Assembly: GCF_000196875.2 (NCBI RefSeq)
Contig: NC_014532.2
Location: 3,534,001-3,598,000, forward strand
Source: Halomonas elongata DSM 2581
GTDB taxonomy: Bacteria; Pseudomonadota; Gammaproteobacteria; Pseudomonadales; Halomonadaceae
Length of the DNA stretch: 64,000 nt
Reading direction: 5' to 3'
A program made the position numbers and the translations under genes. The notes beneath the pieces are model-generated. The model was given only the letters and a program-made list of their open reading frames with translations, was not told the origin of the DNA and did not search any database. Numbering within the stretch: position 1 is the stretch's first letter; every line of letters begins with the position of its first letter. Positions 36,162 to 43,744 of this stretch are shown in pieces.

Positions 36162-36653
36162 ATGTCTGGTAAGCAACATACCGACCTGGTACAGCGGGGA
36201 GCGCGTTGGCTACGAGGGCAAGGCTTTCCTGTCATTGCGACCGAGATCCGTGCGATCGGATGCCGCGAGGAGCCGGATGTCATCGGGTTCCGAGAGAGCT
36301 GCTCGGCCATCATCGAGGCCAAGGCCAGCCGGGCGGACTTCCGCGCGGATCGCCACAAGCCGGAACGCCAGTCGGGTGGCTTGGGCGTCTATCGTTTCTA
36401 TCTCGCGCCGCCCGATCTGATCCATCCCAAGGAACTGCCCCATGGCTGGGGGTTGTTGGTGACGTCAGGACGCGGGGTGGCCGCCGTGGTGAAGCCAACG
36501 GGCAATTGGTGGCCGGGCATCCGAACGCCGCCCCACCTACTCGACAACGAATGGGGCCGCTTCATACATGCCCCGGACCAGGACGCCGAACGGGCGGTGC
36601 TATTTTCGATCGCCCGTCGGGCCTCACAACAGCAGAAACAGGAGGTGTTCTGA
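36162..36653 (+). CDS. PD-(D/E)XK-like nuclease, MmcB-type
   Basis: 163 residues. EPDVIGFR followed by AIIEAKASRADFRADRHKPERQ gives the D-x(n)-E-x-K core of the restriction-endonuclease fold, and GVYRFYLAPPDLI follows as in MmcB-like proteins. Those proteins are linked to DNA repair, and phages and ICEs carry relatives. No DNA-binding domain is attached. It is the last gene before the 866-base non-coding stretch. Confidence 0.7.
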   Translation: MSGKQHTDLVQRGARWLRGQGFPVIATEIRAIGCREEPDVIGFRESCSAIIEAKASRADFRADRHKPERQSGGLGVYRFYLAPPDLIHPKELPHGWGLLVTSGRGVAAVVKPTGNWWPGIRTPPHLLDNEWGRFIHAPDQDAERAVLFSIARRASQQQKQEVF

Positions 36654-36899
36654 CAGAAACTAAAGGTTTGTCGCTGTATTGACGGTGATGACGGGGATGC
36701 CATAATACCCATGCACCCCGTTGGTCACTGACGGTCATCAGTGACGCCCTTTGAGTCCTCAGAGACTCACTTAGTCCCCAAACAGCCCGCGCCTCGTGCA
36801 AGGCTGTGTCCCAACCCTGCCTAAATGGCCCCATATGACACCCGGGATTCGAGGCTCCCTGCAACATGACCAACAGGCCGTTGGTCACCCTGCATCCCC

Positions 36900-36952
36900 T
36901 GTCTGGCCTGCCCGAGTGGCGTTCAATGAGCGGCTCCCGGGCAGGCCAGACA
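36900..36952. repeat. Perfect 15-bp inverted repeat, 23-base loop
   Basis: The left arm TGTCTGGCCTGCCCG is mirrored exactly by the right arm. There is no T-run after it, so it is not a typical terminator. Relaxase-recognition hairpins at oriT have this form. Confidence 0.6.
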
Positions 36953-37438
36953 TCTTTCGCCCTGCTTGGCAGAGCTCACCTTTCCTCGGCGGTGCCCGCC
37001 GCCTGGACAATGGGCGCCTTTTGTGCGGACGACGTGCGTAACGATGACCGGATAGCAGCCGTGATGACATCCGGGTACGAGGTCAGACACGTGTGAATCG
37101 ATGGGGCACGCGTGAGACGCGTATAACGGCTTCCCTACCAATCGTCACCTGTCTGGCGGGTGACTTTAGCTTTCTCGAATGACTTTCCTCCATCATCCCC
37201 CGCCGGCGTGGGCCGGTGGGCGGTGATGTTCGTGTTGCTGTAGTCCGTTACCTCAACTCAACGCTGACGGCGTCGTTCTTGGCGACGGCTCCAGAGTGCC
37301 CTACCAACAGAAGACGCCCGCCGTCGGCAAACGGTCGGGCGTCACGGGGTCTGCAAAGGAGATGCAGTACTTTCGAGCCTAGGCAATACATCGACTGACT
37401 TCTCCCCCTCCCGCTTTAAGAAACCCTCACCCGATCAC

Positions 37439-37449
37439 TTAACATTTTC
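37439..37449 (+). promoter_or_regulatory. Conserved ICE promoter motif TTAAC-N-TTTTC
   Basis: TTAACATTTTC lies 81 bases before the ATG of the PilL-like gene and so would head the first transfer operon. Confidence 0.55.
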
Positions 37450-37519
37450 CATCGTCGCCCTGACGGATCTCACGCATGGTGCCTGCACCGGTTACACGCA
37501 TCTTGCGCGAGGTTGCTTC

Positions 37520-38170
37520 ATGAAACACCTGCTCCACCTTCCGCTCGGCACCCTGGCACTGGCTGTCGCTCTCGCCGGGTGTGCGCAGCAACAGACACAC
37601 GACGCTCCCTCAATGGCCGAGCAGTATCCCGCGTCTCAGGAACTGGCCATTGCGAGCGAATCGGCCGATCAGCCATCCGTCACTCAGTCGCCCGCCAAGC
37701 CGAGTGGCGTCGGCGTGAAGCGTCAGCACGTCACCCCGGATATCTACCAGGCAACCGACGATCACCGCATCCCGGTCATGCGGGCCGGTCGCTACCAGTT
37801 GGTCACTGCCCGGGCGACGCTCGGGCAGCGCTACCTCCTCGAGCAGATGGTCGACGTGAATATCCCGCCCAGCGTGGCGTCAACGGTCGGCGACGGCATC
37901 CGCTACACCCTGGAACAGACCGGCTATCAGCTGTGCTCGCCGGAGGGGGATTGGCAGTTGCAGTGGCTGTTCAACCGCCCCCTGCCGTCGGCGCACTACG
38001 AGCTCGGCCCCATGGCCTTACGCGAGGCCCTCCAGGTCCTGGCCGGCGATGAATGGGAGCTGGAACAGGACGCCCTGCGTCGCGAGATCTGCTACACCCG
38101 CCGCGATGACTTCCAGCCGGTCTATCCGCGTCGCGTGGTGAAGCCCGCCGCGGAGGCACGCCATGAGTGA
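37520..38170 (+). CDS. PilL-like lipoprotein (PFGI-1-class ICE PilL N-terminal type)
   Basis: 216 residues. The lipobox ALAGC places the lipidated Cys at about residue 21. Residues of about 88-150 match the PilL N-terminal domain of this ICE class (RYQLVTARATLGQRYLLEQMVDVNIPP, then VGDGIRYTLEQTGYQLC). It is an outer-membrane component at the start of the transfer module. It overlaps the next gene by eight bases. Confidence 0.85.
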   Translation: MKHLLHLPLGTLALAVALAGCAQQQTHDAPSMAEQYPASQELAIASESADQPSVTQSPAKPSGVGVKRQHVTPDIYQATDDHRIPVMRAGRYQLVTARATLGQRYLLEQMVDVNIPPSVASTVGDGIRYTLEQTGYQLCSPEGDWQLQWLFNRPLPSAHYELGPMALREALQVLAGDEWELEQDALRREICYTRRDDFQPVYPRRVVKPAAEARHE

Positions 38171-38963
38171 ATCCACCCCGACACCGGAGTCTCAGAACGA
38201 CACGTCTCTCGCGGCCGATCCCCAGGACCACAACCGTCGTGGCAAACGGCGCGTACCGCTCGTTATCCGCTATTTGCTCGCCATCGGCCTGTTATTGGGC
38301 GCTGCCTTAGCTGGGTACGTTCTGACCCTTGGGGACGACCCGAACGAGGAACAGCAAGAACAGGTCGAGACGGCCTCAGCCACGGACCAGGCTGTGCGCG
38401 ACCTCCAGGCGTCCCTGCAGTCGCTTGAAGGTCGCATGCCCTCCCTCGAGGCACAGCGCTCACAACTGGATCAGCTCGAGCAACGCCTGCAGGACGCCGA
38501 GACGGCTACTCCTGCCATCGACGTCACCGCCGTGGGCGAACGCCTGGACTCGCTCGCGGACACTCTGGACAACGCCCGCCACCGGGTCGATCTGCAGCTG
38601 ACGGCCCTGGCCGAAGGTGTCGAGGCGCGGATCAGTGAAGCGGAGGCCACCGCGGCGAGTACGTCTGATACCTCGTCAAGCTCGGCAGCAGCGCCGCGTC
38701 GTCAGCCCTCTACCGCCAACGCACGCGCGAGTTCTCGGGCCACACCACCGAGTCCGCCGCGCTTGCCGCTGAAGATCTCGGGCGTCGAGTACCGCGGCGG
38801 CCAGCCGTTTCTGAGCATCGCCGAGGGGTCGGTCAACCAGCTGCGTGATGTCCGCCTGCTCGGTGAACGCGAGTCGGTCGGCGACTGGCAGCTGCTGCGC
38901 ATCACGGGCGACACGGCCGAGTTCCGCTACCGCGACCAGACCATCACGATTCCGCTTCCCTAG
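38163..38963 (+). CDS. Bitopic transfer-module protein with coiled coil
   Basis: 266 residues. A cytoplasmic N-terminus of about 36 residues is followed by one membrane helix (about 37-55), then an Asp/Glu/Gln-rich coiled coil (about 75-150), a Ser/Ala/Pro linker, and a small C-terminal beta domain (LKISGVEYRGGQPFLSIAEG to the end). The layout recalls PilP/GspC-like periplasmic connectors, but I recognise no family. It is in operon with the PilL-like lipoprotein. Confidence 0.7.
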   Translation: MSESTPTPESQNDTSLAADPQDHNRRGKRRVPLVIRYLLAIGLLLGAALAGYVLTLGDDPNEEQQEQVETASATDQAVRDLQASLQSLEGRMPSLEAQRSQLDQLEQRLQDAETATPAIDVTAVGERLDSLADTLDNARHRVDLQLTALAEGVEARISEAEATAASTSDTSSSSAAAPRRQPSTANARASSRATPPSPPRLPLKISGVEYRGGQPFLSIAEGSVNQLRDVRLLGERESVGDWQLLRITGDTAEFRYRDQTITIPLP

Positions 38964-38973
38964 GAGGGCCATC

Positions 38974-39495
38974 ATGCCGTCAACACGTCGTGCCTTGACG
39001 CTGACCATCGCCATGACCGTGCTGCCCTTCCAGGTGGCGACCGCACAGTCCGTCCAGTTGGATCCGGCCGATGACAGCGCCCCTGATGAGGCGCCGTCCC
39101 TGCAAGCCACCGAGAACCGGATCCTCCACCTGGAACAGCAGGTCGAGGCCCTGGATGCCATGGACCCGCAGATCGAGTCCCTGGAGAAGGGTATTCAGGC
39201 GCTGACACCAACCAAGAAGACCGACAAGGACGACCTCGAGGCGCTCAACCAGCGCCTATCGACCCTGGAAGCCTCGGCCCGGGCCTTCATCGCGAACACT
39301 GAATCCCGCATCGAGGCAATGGCCGAGCGGCTCGGCATTACCGCCATCCCGCTGGATCAGTCGGCCATCGAGGCGGCCGAGCGAGTGGCGGCGTCAATGC
39401 AGCAGGACGAGGACGCCTCAGACACCGAAGCGACTCAGGCGACGCATGAGGGCGCCGAGGAAAACGAGTCACACAACCCCCAGGAGGACGCCTGA
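38974..39495 (+). CDS. Secreted coiled-coil protein, transfer module
   Basis: 173 residues. A signal peptide (about 1-24) is followed by an acidic region and a coiled coil with heptads (about 45-120), then an acidic low-complexity tail. The ATG follows TAGGAGGG, which fixes the start; a longer upstream reading runs inside the previous gene. It overlaps the next gene by one base. Periplasmic, with an unknown role in the transfer apparatus. Confidence 0.68.
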   Translation: MPSTRRALTLTIAMTVLPFQVATAQSVQLDPADDSAPDEAPSLQATENRILHLEQQVEALDAMDPQIESLEKGIQALTPTKKTDKDDLEALNQRLSTLEASARAFIANTESRIEAMAERLGITAIPLDQSAIEAAERVAASMQQDEDASDTEATQATHEGAEENESHNPQEDA

Positions 39496-40253
39496 TGTCA
39501 GCCAAATTTCCCTCACATATGACGGGGCTCGCCGGCGCTGTACTGCTGGCACTGGCGGCCCCGGCACTCGCCCAGACGTCATGGTCAGAAAAGATCTCTG
39601 GACAAGAGGCATCAACGGCGGGTGAGCAACAGACGCACGTCGATGAGATCGATCGAGAGGCGACGCAGCGTTCTCGAGCCGAGGCCTGGGGACTGACCGA
39701 CAAGCAGTGGTCACGCTACCAGAAGCTCAAGGAACGCCCGCGTGGGACCTGGTCACCGGACCTCGACCCTATCACCATGCTCGGCCTCGAGGCGCGCTCC
39801 GAAGATGAGCGACGGCATTACGCCGAGCTGTTGGTCGAACAACAGCGCAAGCGTGTCGAGCGCGAACTGGCTTTCCAGAAGGCCTATGACGCCGCCTGGC
39901 AGCGTCTGTACCCCGAGGAGAGCCGCGTCAATTTCTTCACGCTGGGACGCTCCCAAAGCGCCCAGTCGCTGCTGACATCCGATACGACCGGCCCCGTTCG
40001 CTACAACGTCGTCGTCGCCCTCGAGGACTGCAGCCGCTGTGAGTCCGAAGTGCGGCGTCTGCTGGACCAGGGGGCCCTGATGGACATCTGGGTCGTCGAC
40101 AGTGACGGCAACGATGACGCCATCCGCCAATGGGCCACCAAGGTCGGGATCCCCGCTGACCGGGTCCGTCAGGGCCAGATCACCTTGAACCACGGCGGCC
40201 AGCGCTTCTCGGAGTACGAAGATGCGCTGCCACGCGTCATGCCTCGAGGGTAA
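39495..40253 (+). CDS. PFL_4693 family ICE protein (TIGR03759-type)
   Basis: 252 residues. A signal peptide ends near residue 26. The family part includes AWGLTDKQWSRYQKLKERPRGTWSPDLDPITMLG and the C-terminal VVVALEDCSRCESEVRRLLDQGA. The latter has a C-x2-C in a thioredoxin-like setting. Members sit directly before the transglycosylase gene, as here. It is periplasmic and part of the type G secretion machine by association. Confidence 0.87.
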   Translation: MSAKFPSHMTGLAGAVLLALAAPALAQTSWSEKISGQEASTAGEQQTHVDEIDREATQRSRAEAWGLTDKQWSRYQKLKERPRGTWSPDLDPITMLGLEARSEDERRHYAELLVEQQRKRVERELAFQKAYDAAWQRLYPEESRVNFFTLGRSQSAQSLLTSDTTGPVRYNVVVALEDCSRCESEVRRLLDQGALMDIWVVDSDGNDDAIRQWATKVGIPADRVRQGQITLNHGGQRFSEYEDALPRVMPRG

Positions 40254-40257
40254 GACC

Positions 40258-41013
40258 ATGCGATGGGGATGGATCAGCGGTCTGGCAATGGCCGTCGGCC
40301 TCAGCGGAACGGCCCAGGCGAGCGAGATACCGCCAGCGTATCACGTCGCCGCCGCCTCGCAAGGCGTGCCCGCCGAGGTGTTGTACGCCATCGCCATGAC
40401 CGAGTCGAAGATGTCCCTGGGCGAGGCCATTCGCCCCTGGCCCTGGACGCTCAATGTCGGTGGTAAGGGCTATCGCTATGACAGCCGTGATGAAGCCTGT
40501 CAGGCGCTGCGTCGCTTCCTGCAGGACACCCGCGTGGTCGATGTCGGTATCGCCCAGATGAACGTGCGCTGGCAGACCGTTTTCCACGCCGGCGGTCGCT
40601 TCCAGAACCCCTGCGATGGGCTGAACCCCTACGCCAATCTCGAAGAGGCGGCCGCCGTGCTCCAGGCGCAGTACCAGATTGCCGGTGACTGGGTGCAGGC
40701 CGCTGGCCGCTATCACCGGCCGGCCGGGGGCGCCCCGGCCGCCCGGTATCGCCGCAAAGTGGCCGAAGAGCTCGCCAAGCTGGAGGGCGGCCAGGATCTC
40801 TCGCCGGCGCTTGCTGCCACATCAACCGCCACCTCGGCCTCAGCAGCCTCGACATCGACGGCATCCGCCTTGGGCACCGCTGCAGCGACACTGACGCCGG
40901 ATCCGGATCCGGATCTGGTCTGGCGGGATCCGGCACCGGCCGAAGTCACCTGGGTCACCCCGTCGATGCCTGACTGGCATACCCAGGCCCAACTGGAGGT
41001 CGCTGCCCGATGA
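40258..41013 (+). CDS. Lytic transglycosylase (PilT-N/SLT type) of the transfer module
   Basis: 251 residues with a 20-residue signal peptide. The SLT catalytic Glu is in VPAEVLYAIAMTESKMS, followed by DVGIAQMNVRWQ and the AAAVLQAQY/ AAGRYHRPAGG blocks. The C-terminus is an Ala/Thr/Ser tail with a repeated DPDPDP. It opens peptidoglycan for the transfer apparatus. Four bases separate it from PFL_4693; it overlaps the next start by four. Confidence 0.88.
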   Translation: MRWGWISGLAMAVGLSGTAQASEIPPAYHVAAASQGVPAEVLYAIAMTESKMSLGEAIRPWPWTLNVGGKGYRYDSRDEACQALRRFLQDTRVVDVGIAQMNVRWQTVFHAGGRFQNPCDGLNPYANLEEAAAVLQAQYQIAGDWVQAAGRYHRPAGGAPAARYRRKVAEELAKLEGGQDLSPALAATSTATSASAASTSTASALGTAAATLTPDPDPDLVWRDPAPAEVTWVTPSMPDWHTQAQLEVAAR

Positions 41014-41558
41014 ACCCCATCACTGTCTGGATAGGACTGCTGGGACTGAGCGTGAGCCTGACCGCCCAGGCGCAGGCGCCCGGCGTCTCCCCGCTCGAGG
41101 TCGTAGCCGATCACGGCGGCGAGCCGGCACGTCCCTATTACGTCGCCATCGGCGCCGCCCAGGTGGAGGAACGCGAGGGCTATCACGCCAATGTGGTCGG
41201 CCAGGCCGGACAAGCGGCCCCGGTGACCGATGCCCACTGGTTGCCGGTGGAAAGCGAGCGCCTGTCACCCGGCAACGTCGAGGCCCGCGAGCTCGAGCTT
41301 CACGCCGGCATGACACCGTTTTTCCTGGTCGGTGACGACCCCTTGTCACTGAAGTGGCTCAAGGCGCGGCGTGACTGGCTGGTCGAGCATCATGCCGTGG
41401 GTCTGGTGGTCGATGTGGCGGATACCGCCGGCCTCGAGCGCCTACGCCAACGCGCCCGGGGACTGGAGCTGCGCCCCACCTCGGGCGACGACATCGCCGC
41501 ACGCCTCGGCCTGAATCACTACCCGGTGGCCATCACCCCCCAAGGATTGAGTCAGTAA
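41010..41558 (+). CDS. PFL_4695 family ICE protein (TIGR03765-type)
   Basis: 182 residues, signal peptide about 1-22. Typical features are SPLEVVADHGGEPARPYY near the N-terminus, LTPGNV-like LSPGNVEARELEL and the C-terminal DWLVEHHAVGLVVDVADTAG then GDDIAARLGLNHYPVAIT. The family occurs only in this ICE class, next to the transglycosylase; it is assumed to be a periplasmic part of the secretion machine. Confidence 0.87.
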   Translation: MNPITVWIGLLGLSVSLTAQAQAPGVSPLEVVADHGGEPARPYYVAIGAAQVEEREGYHANVVGQAGQAAPVTDAHWLPVESERLSPGNVEARELELHAGMTPFFLVGDDPLSLKWLKARRDWLVEHHAVGLVVDVADTAGLERLRQRARGLELRPTSGDDIAARLGLNHYPVAITPQGLSQ

Positions 41559-41568
41559 AGGAGACGTC

Positions 41569-42072
41569 ATGGTTGGGTCGCTGCCGTTGCCGGTGCTCGC
41601 CCCGTCAGGCGAGCACGATACCGAGCACCACGCTTCACGACAGCAGTTCGCGCAGTGCGTCATGGCCTGTGTGTGGCAGGTCAGCCAACGCCTGCAGGTC
41701 CCCCTGGTATCGGCACAGGACCTGGCGCACGCCGCCGCCACCATGGATGCCCTCGATGACTGGTTGATCCGCTACGCCGAGGCGTGTCTGCCGGCCGAGG
41801 CGTGGCCGCGAATCGCCGAGCGCCTCGCCGGGTTCGGCGAACAGGCCATGCCACGCCGTTTTGTGCATCGCGACCGGCGCGTGCCGGCACTGGTAATGCA
41901 ACTCCGCGACGCCGCCTTCTCGGCGGCGGTCGATGACGAACTGCAGTGCCTCATCGAGGCCTGCCGCTACGATGCCGCCTTCTATAACGCGGTGATGGGC
42001 AATCTGCAGCAGGGAGGGCAGCTCGTGCGGCTGGCCGAGGCGGCGATTCAGCGGGAGGGACAGCATGGCTGA
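41569..42072 (+). CDS. Hypothetical ICE protein (167 aa)
   Basis: AAAGGAG precedes the ATG. The chain is mostly helical, Ala/Arg-rich and soluble, with three Cys in the last third. It lies between PFL_4695 and the PcfJ-like gene, with an eight-base overlap to the latter. No family is recognised. Confidence 0.65.
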   Translation: MVGSLPLPVLAPSGEHDTEHHASRQQFAQCVMACVWQVSQRLQVPLVSAQDLAHAAATMDALDDWLIRYAEACLPAEAWPRIAERLAGFGEQAMPRRFVHRDRRVPALVMQLRDAAFSAAVDDELQCLIEACRYDAAFYNAVMGNLQQGGQLVRLAEAAIQREGQHG

Positions 42073-43744
42073 ACCGGCGTTGGCGAATCACCACCATGAT
42101 TCGGCGTCTGCCGATCGCGCACGGAGCCGGCCGCCCATGCTCGGGGACCCGGCCTTCAACACGGTATATCGCCGCGCCAAGGATTGGGTCATTCGTCACC
42201 AGGTGCTGCGGCTCTACCAGAAGCACTATGACCGGGCGGGTTTCGTCAGCATCATCATTTGCAACCTGTGGCGAATCGATCGTTCGCTGAGCTCCCCCGA
42301 TGTCGAGACCTTCGCCTGGGATGTCGAGCGCGACACATGGGAGCCATCACCGAGTCACTACCAGGAATGGCCGTTGATCCTGTTGCTCCCGATTCGCGGG
42401 ACCCGGTCCCGTGATGGCTCGTTGGACGATGCCTTCAGCGTCCTCCGTCTGGCCTTGTACCAGCTCGTGAAGGCCGCGGGGTATGCCTCACTCCCCAAGG
42501 ACGCGGACCGGCAACGCCGCTTTCTGGAGTGTTTCACCGCCCATTTCTTGGCCCGCAAGACGTCACGCAGGCGTTTCGGCTTGGACCACACGCGCCTGGC
42601 GGCGGCCATGCGGGCCTTGCGGAAGAACCTCTGGACGGACGTCATCGATCGCCAGGTACTGTCACTGGCCTCGTCCATGGTGGGGTTCGACAATCGCCTC
42701 GGGCTCAACGACTACCTGCGCTGCGCGGCAAACTGGACCGGCCTGAAACAAGTGGCCACCGAGCATCGCAACTGCATTCCCCTGCTCGAGGACATCAATC
42801 CTCAGTACTGGACGCGCACCGATCTGTTTTCCCGTCACCTCTGGGTCAGGGGGCAACGTCGCACCACTGTCGTGGATCGCTCTGGGTTCATGCGCCGTGA
42901 AGCCCAATGGCACCGACACTATCTTTCCAGCCTGGACAGCAAGGCGGATTTTCGCTGGTTGATGCAGGCGCCGGTGTCCGTCGTGGGCAAGCTCAAGGAA
43001 GGCTTACGGCACACGCAAGACCGCGATGCGATGCCACGCCGCGTCCGCTTGTTGCGACGAGCGCTCCCTCAACAGCCCGTGCCCGTATTGGCCATCCAGG
43101 TGGCCATCAACTACCTGCCGCAACTATCGGCGGACGCGATCACCGATCATCGCTTGTTGCGGGCCTGGTTCCTCGAATGCCGCCGCCTTTGGCATGACCA
43201 AGGCTATCGGCACTTCCGCATGGCCATGCGCAGTCCTGGTCTGGGGCAGCAGCTCCGCAACACCCTGGATTGGTTACGTCAAGAAGGCTGCCAGGCGGGA
43301 CTGCCGGACAAGCACATGAGCTGGGCCGCCATCGAGCGCCGCTCGGAGGAGTGGCATGAGCGTGTCATTGCCCAGCAAGACGCCTCGGCGCCGCAATACA
43401 GCTGGGACGCACCGCTGACGCGAATCGAAGCGGATGGCTTTGTCGCCGAAGCGCTGGTCGATTCCGCGTCGCTGCGGCGGGAGGGCCGCCGTATGCGCCA
43501 CTGCGTCGGTAGTTATGACGCCCAGTGTGCGGAAGGCCACTACCTGGTCTATCACCTGTCGACCGCGGATGACGAGCTCGATGAGCGCGCCACCCTGGGG
43601 CTTGCGCTCGACGGCCAGCAGCGCTGGGCACTGGAGCAGATCCAGGGACCGTGTGGCAGGCCGTTGTCCCAGGCCCTCCGTCGCTTTGCCCGCCATGTCA
43701 CGACACAGGTGAACGCCACGACAACCGAACGGGAGGCCGCATGA
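42065..43744 (+). CDS. PcfJ-like protein
   Basis: 559 residues. The C-terminal 110 match the PcfJ domain: LVDSASLRREGRRMRHCVGSYDAQC, then GHYLVYHLST and the LGLALDGQQRWALEQIQGPCGRPLS block. The first 420 are Arg/Trp-rich, with repeated basic helices and no known domain. PcfJ-type proteins occur in conjugative elements from enterococci to proteobacteria; the activity is unknown. It overlaps traD by four bases, so it is part of the transfer operon. Confidence 0.78.
   Translation: MAEPALANHHHDSASADRARSRPPMLGDPAFNTVYRRAKDWVIRHQVLRLYQKHYDRAGFVSIIICNLWRIDRSLSSPDVETFAWDVERDTWEPSPSHYQEWPLILLLPIRGTRSRDGSLDDAFSVLRLALYQLVKAAGYASLPKDADRQRRFLECFTAHFLARKTSRRRFGLDHTRLAAAMRALRKNLWTDVIDRQVLSLASSMVGFDNRLGLNDYLRCAANWTGLKQVATEHRNCIPLLEDINPQYWTRTDLFSRHLWVRGQRRTTVVDRSGFMRREAQWHRHYLSSLDSKADFRWLMQAPVSVVGKLKEGLRHTQDRDAMPRRVRLLRRALPQQPVPVLAIQVAINYLPQLSADAITDHRLLRAWFLECRRLWHDQGYRHFRMAMRSPGLGQQLRNTLDWLRQEGCQAGLPDKHMSWAAIERRSEEWHERVIAQQDASAPQYSWDAPLTRIEADGFVAEALVDSASLRREGRRMRHCVGSYDAQCAEGHYLVYHLSTADDELDERATLGLALDGQQRWALEQIQGPCGRPLSQALRRFARHVTTQVNATTTEREAA

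Larger units (their letters stand above)
36654..37519. other. 866-base non-coding region rich in inverted repeats (candidate oriT/regulatory)
   Basis: There is no convincing gene on either strand. Inverted repeats are unusually dense: 8-bp arms at 36724-36731/36738-36745, 6-bp arms at 36752-36757/36764-36769, a perfect 15-bp pair at 36900-36914/36938-36952 around a 23-base loop, and 8-bp arms at 37313-37320/37336-37343 with a further inner pair. It separates the maintenance half from the transfer half. An origin of transfer or a large untranslated leader for the transfer operon would fit. Confidence 0.5.

Noticed and set aside
36796..37096. Short open frames in the 36.7-37.1 kb gap
   Set aside because: They lack ribosome sites and protein-like composition, and two frames overlap the 15-bp inverted repeat.
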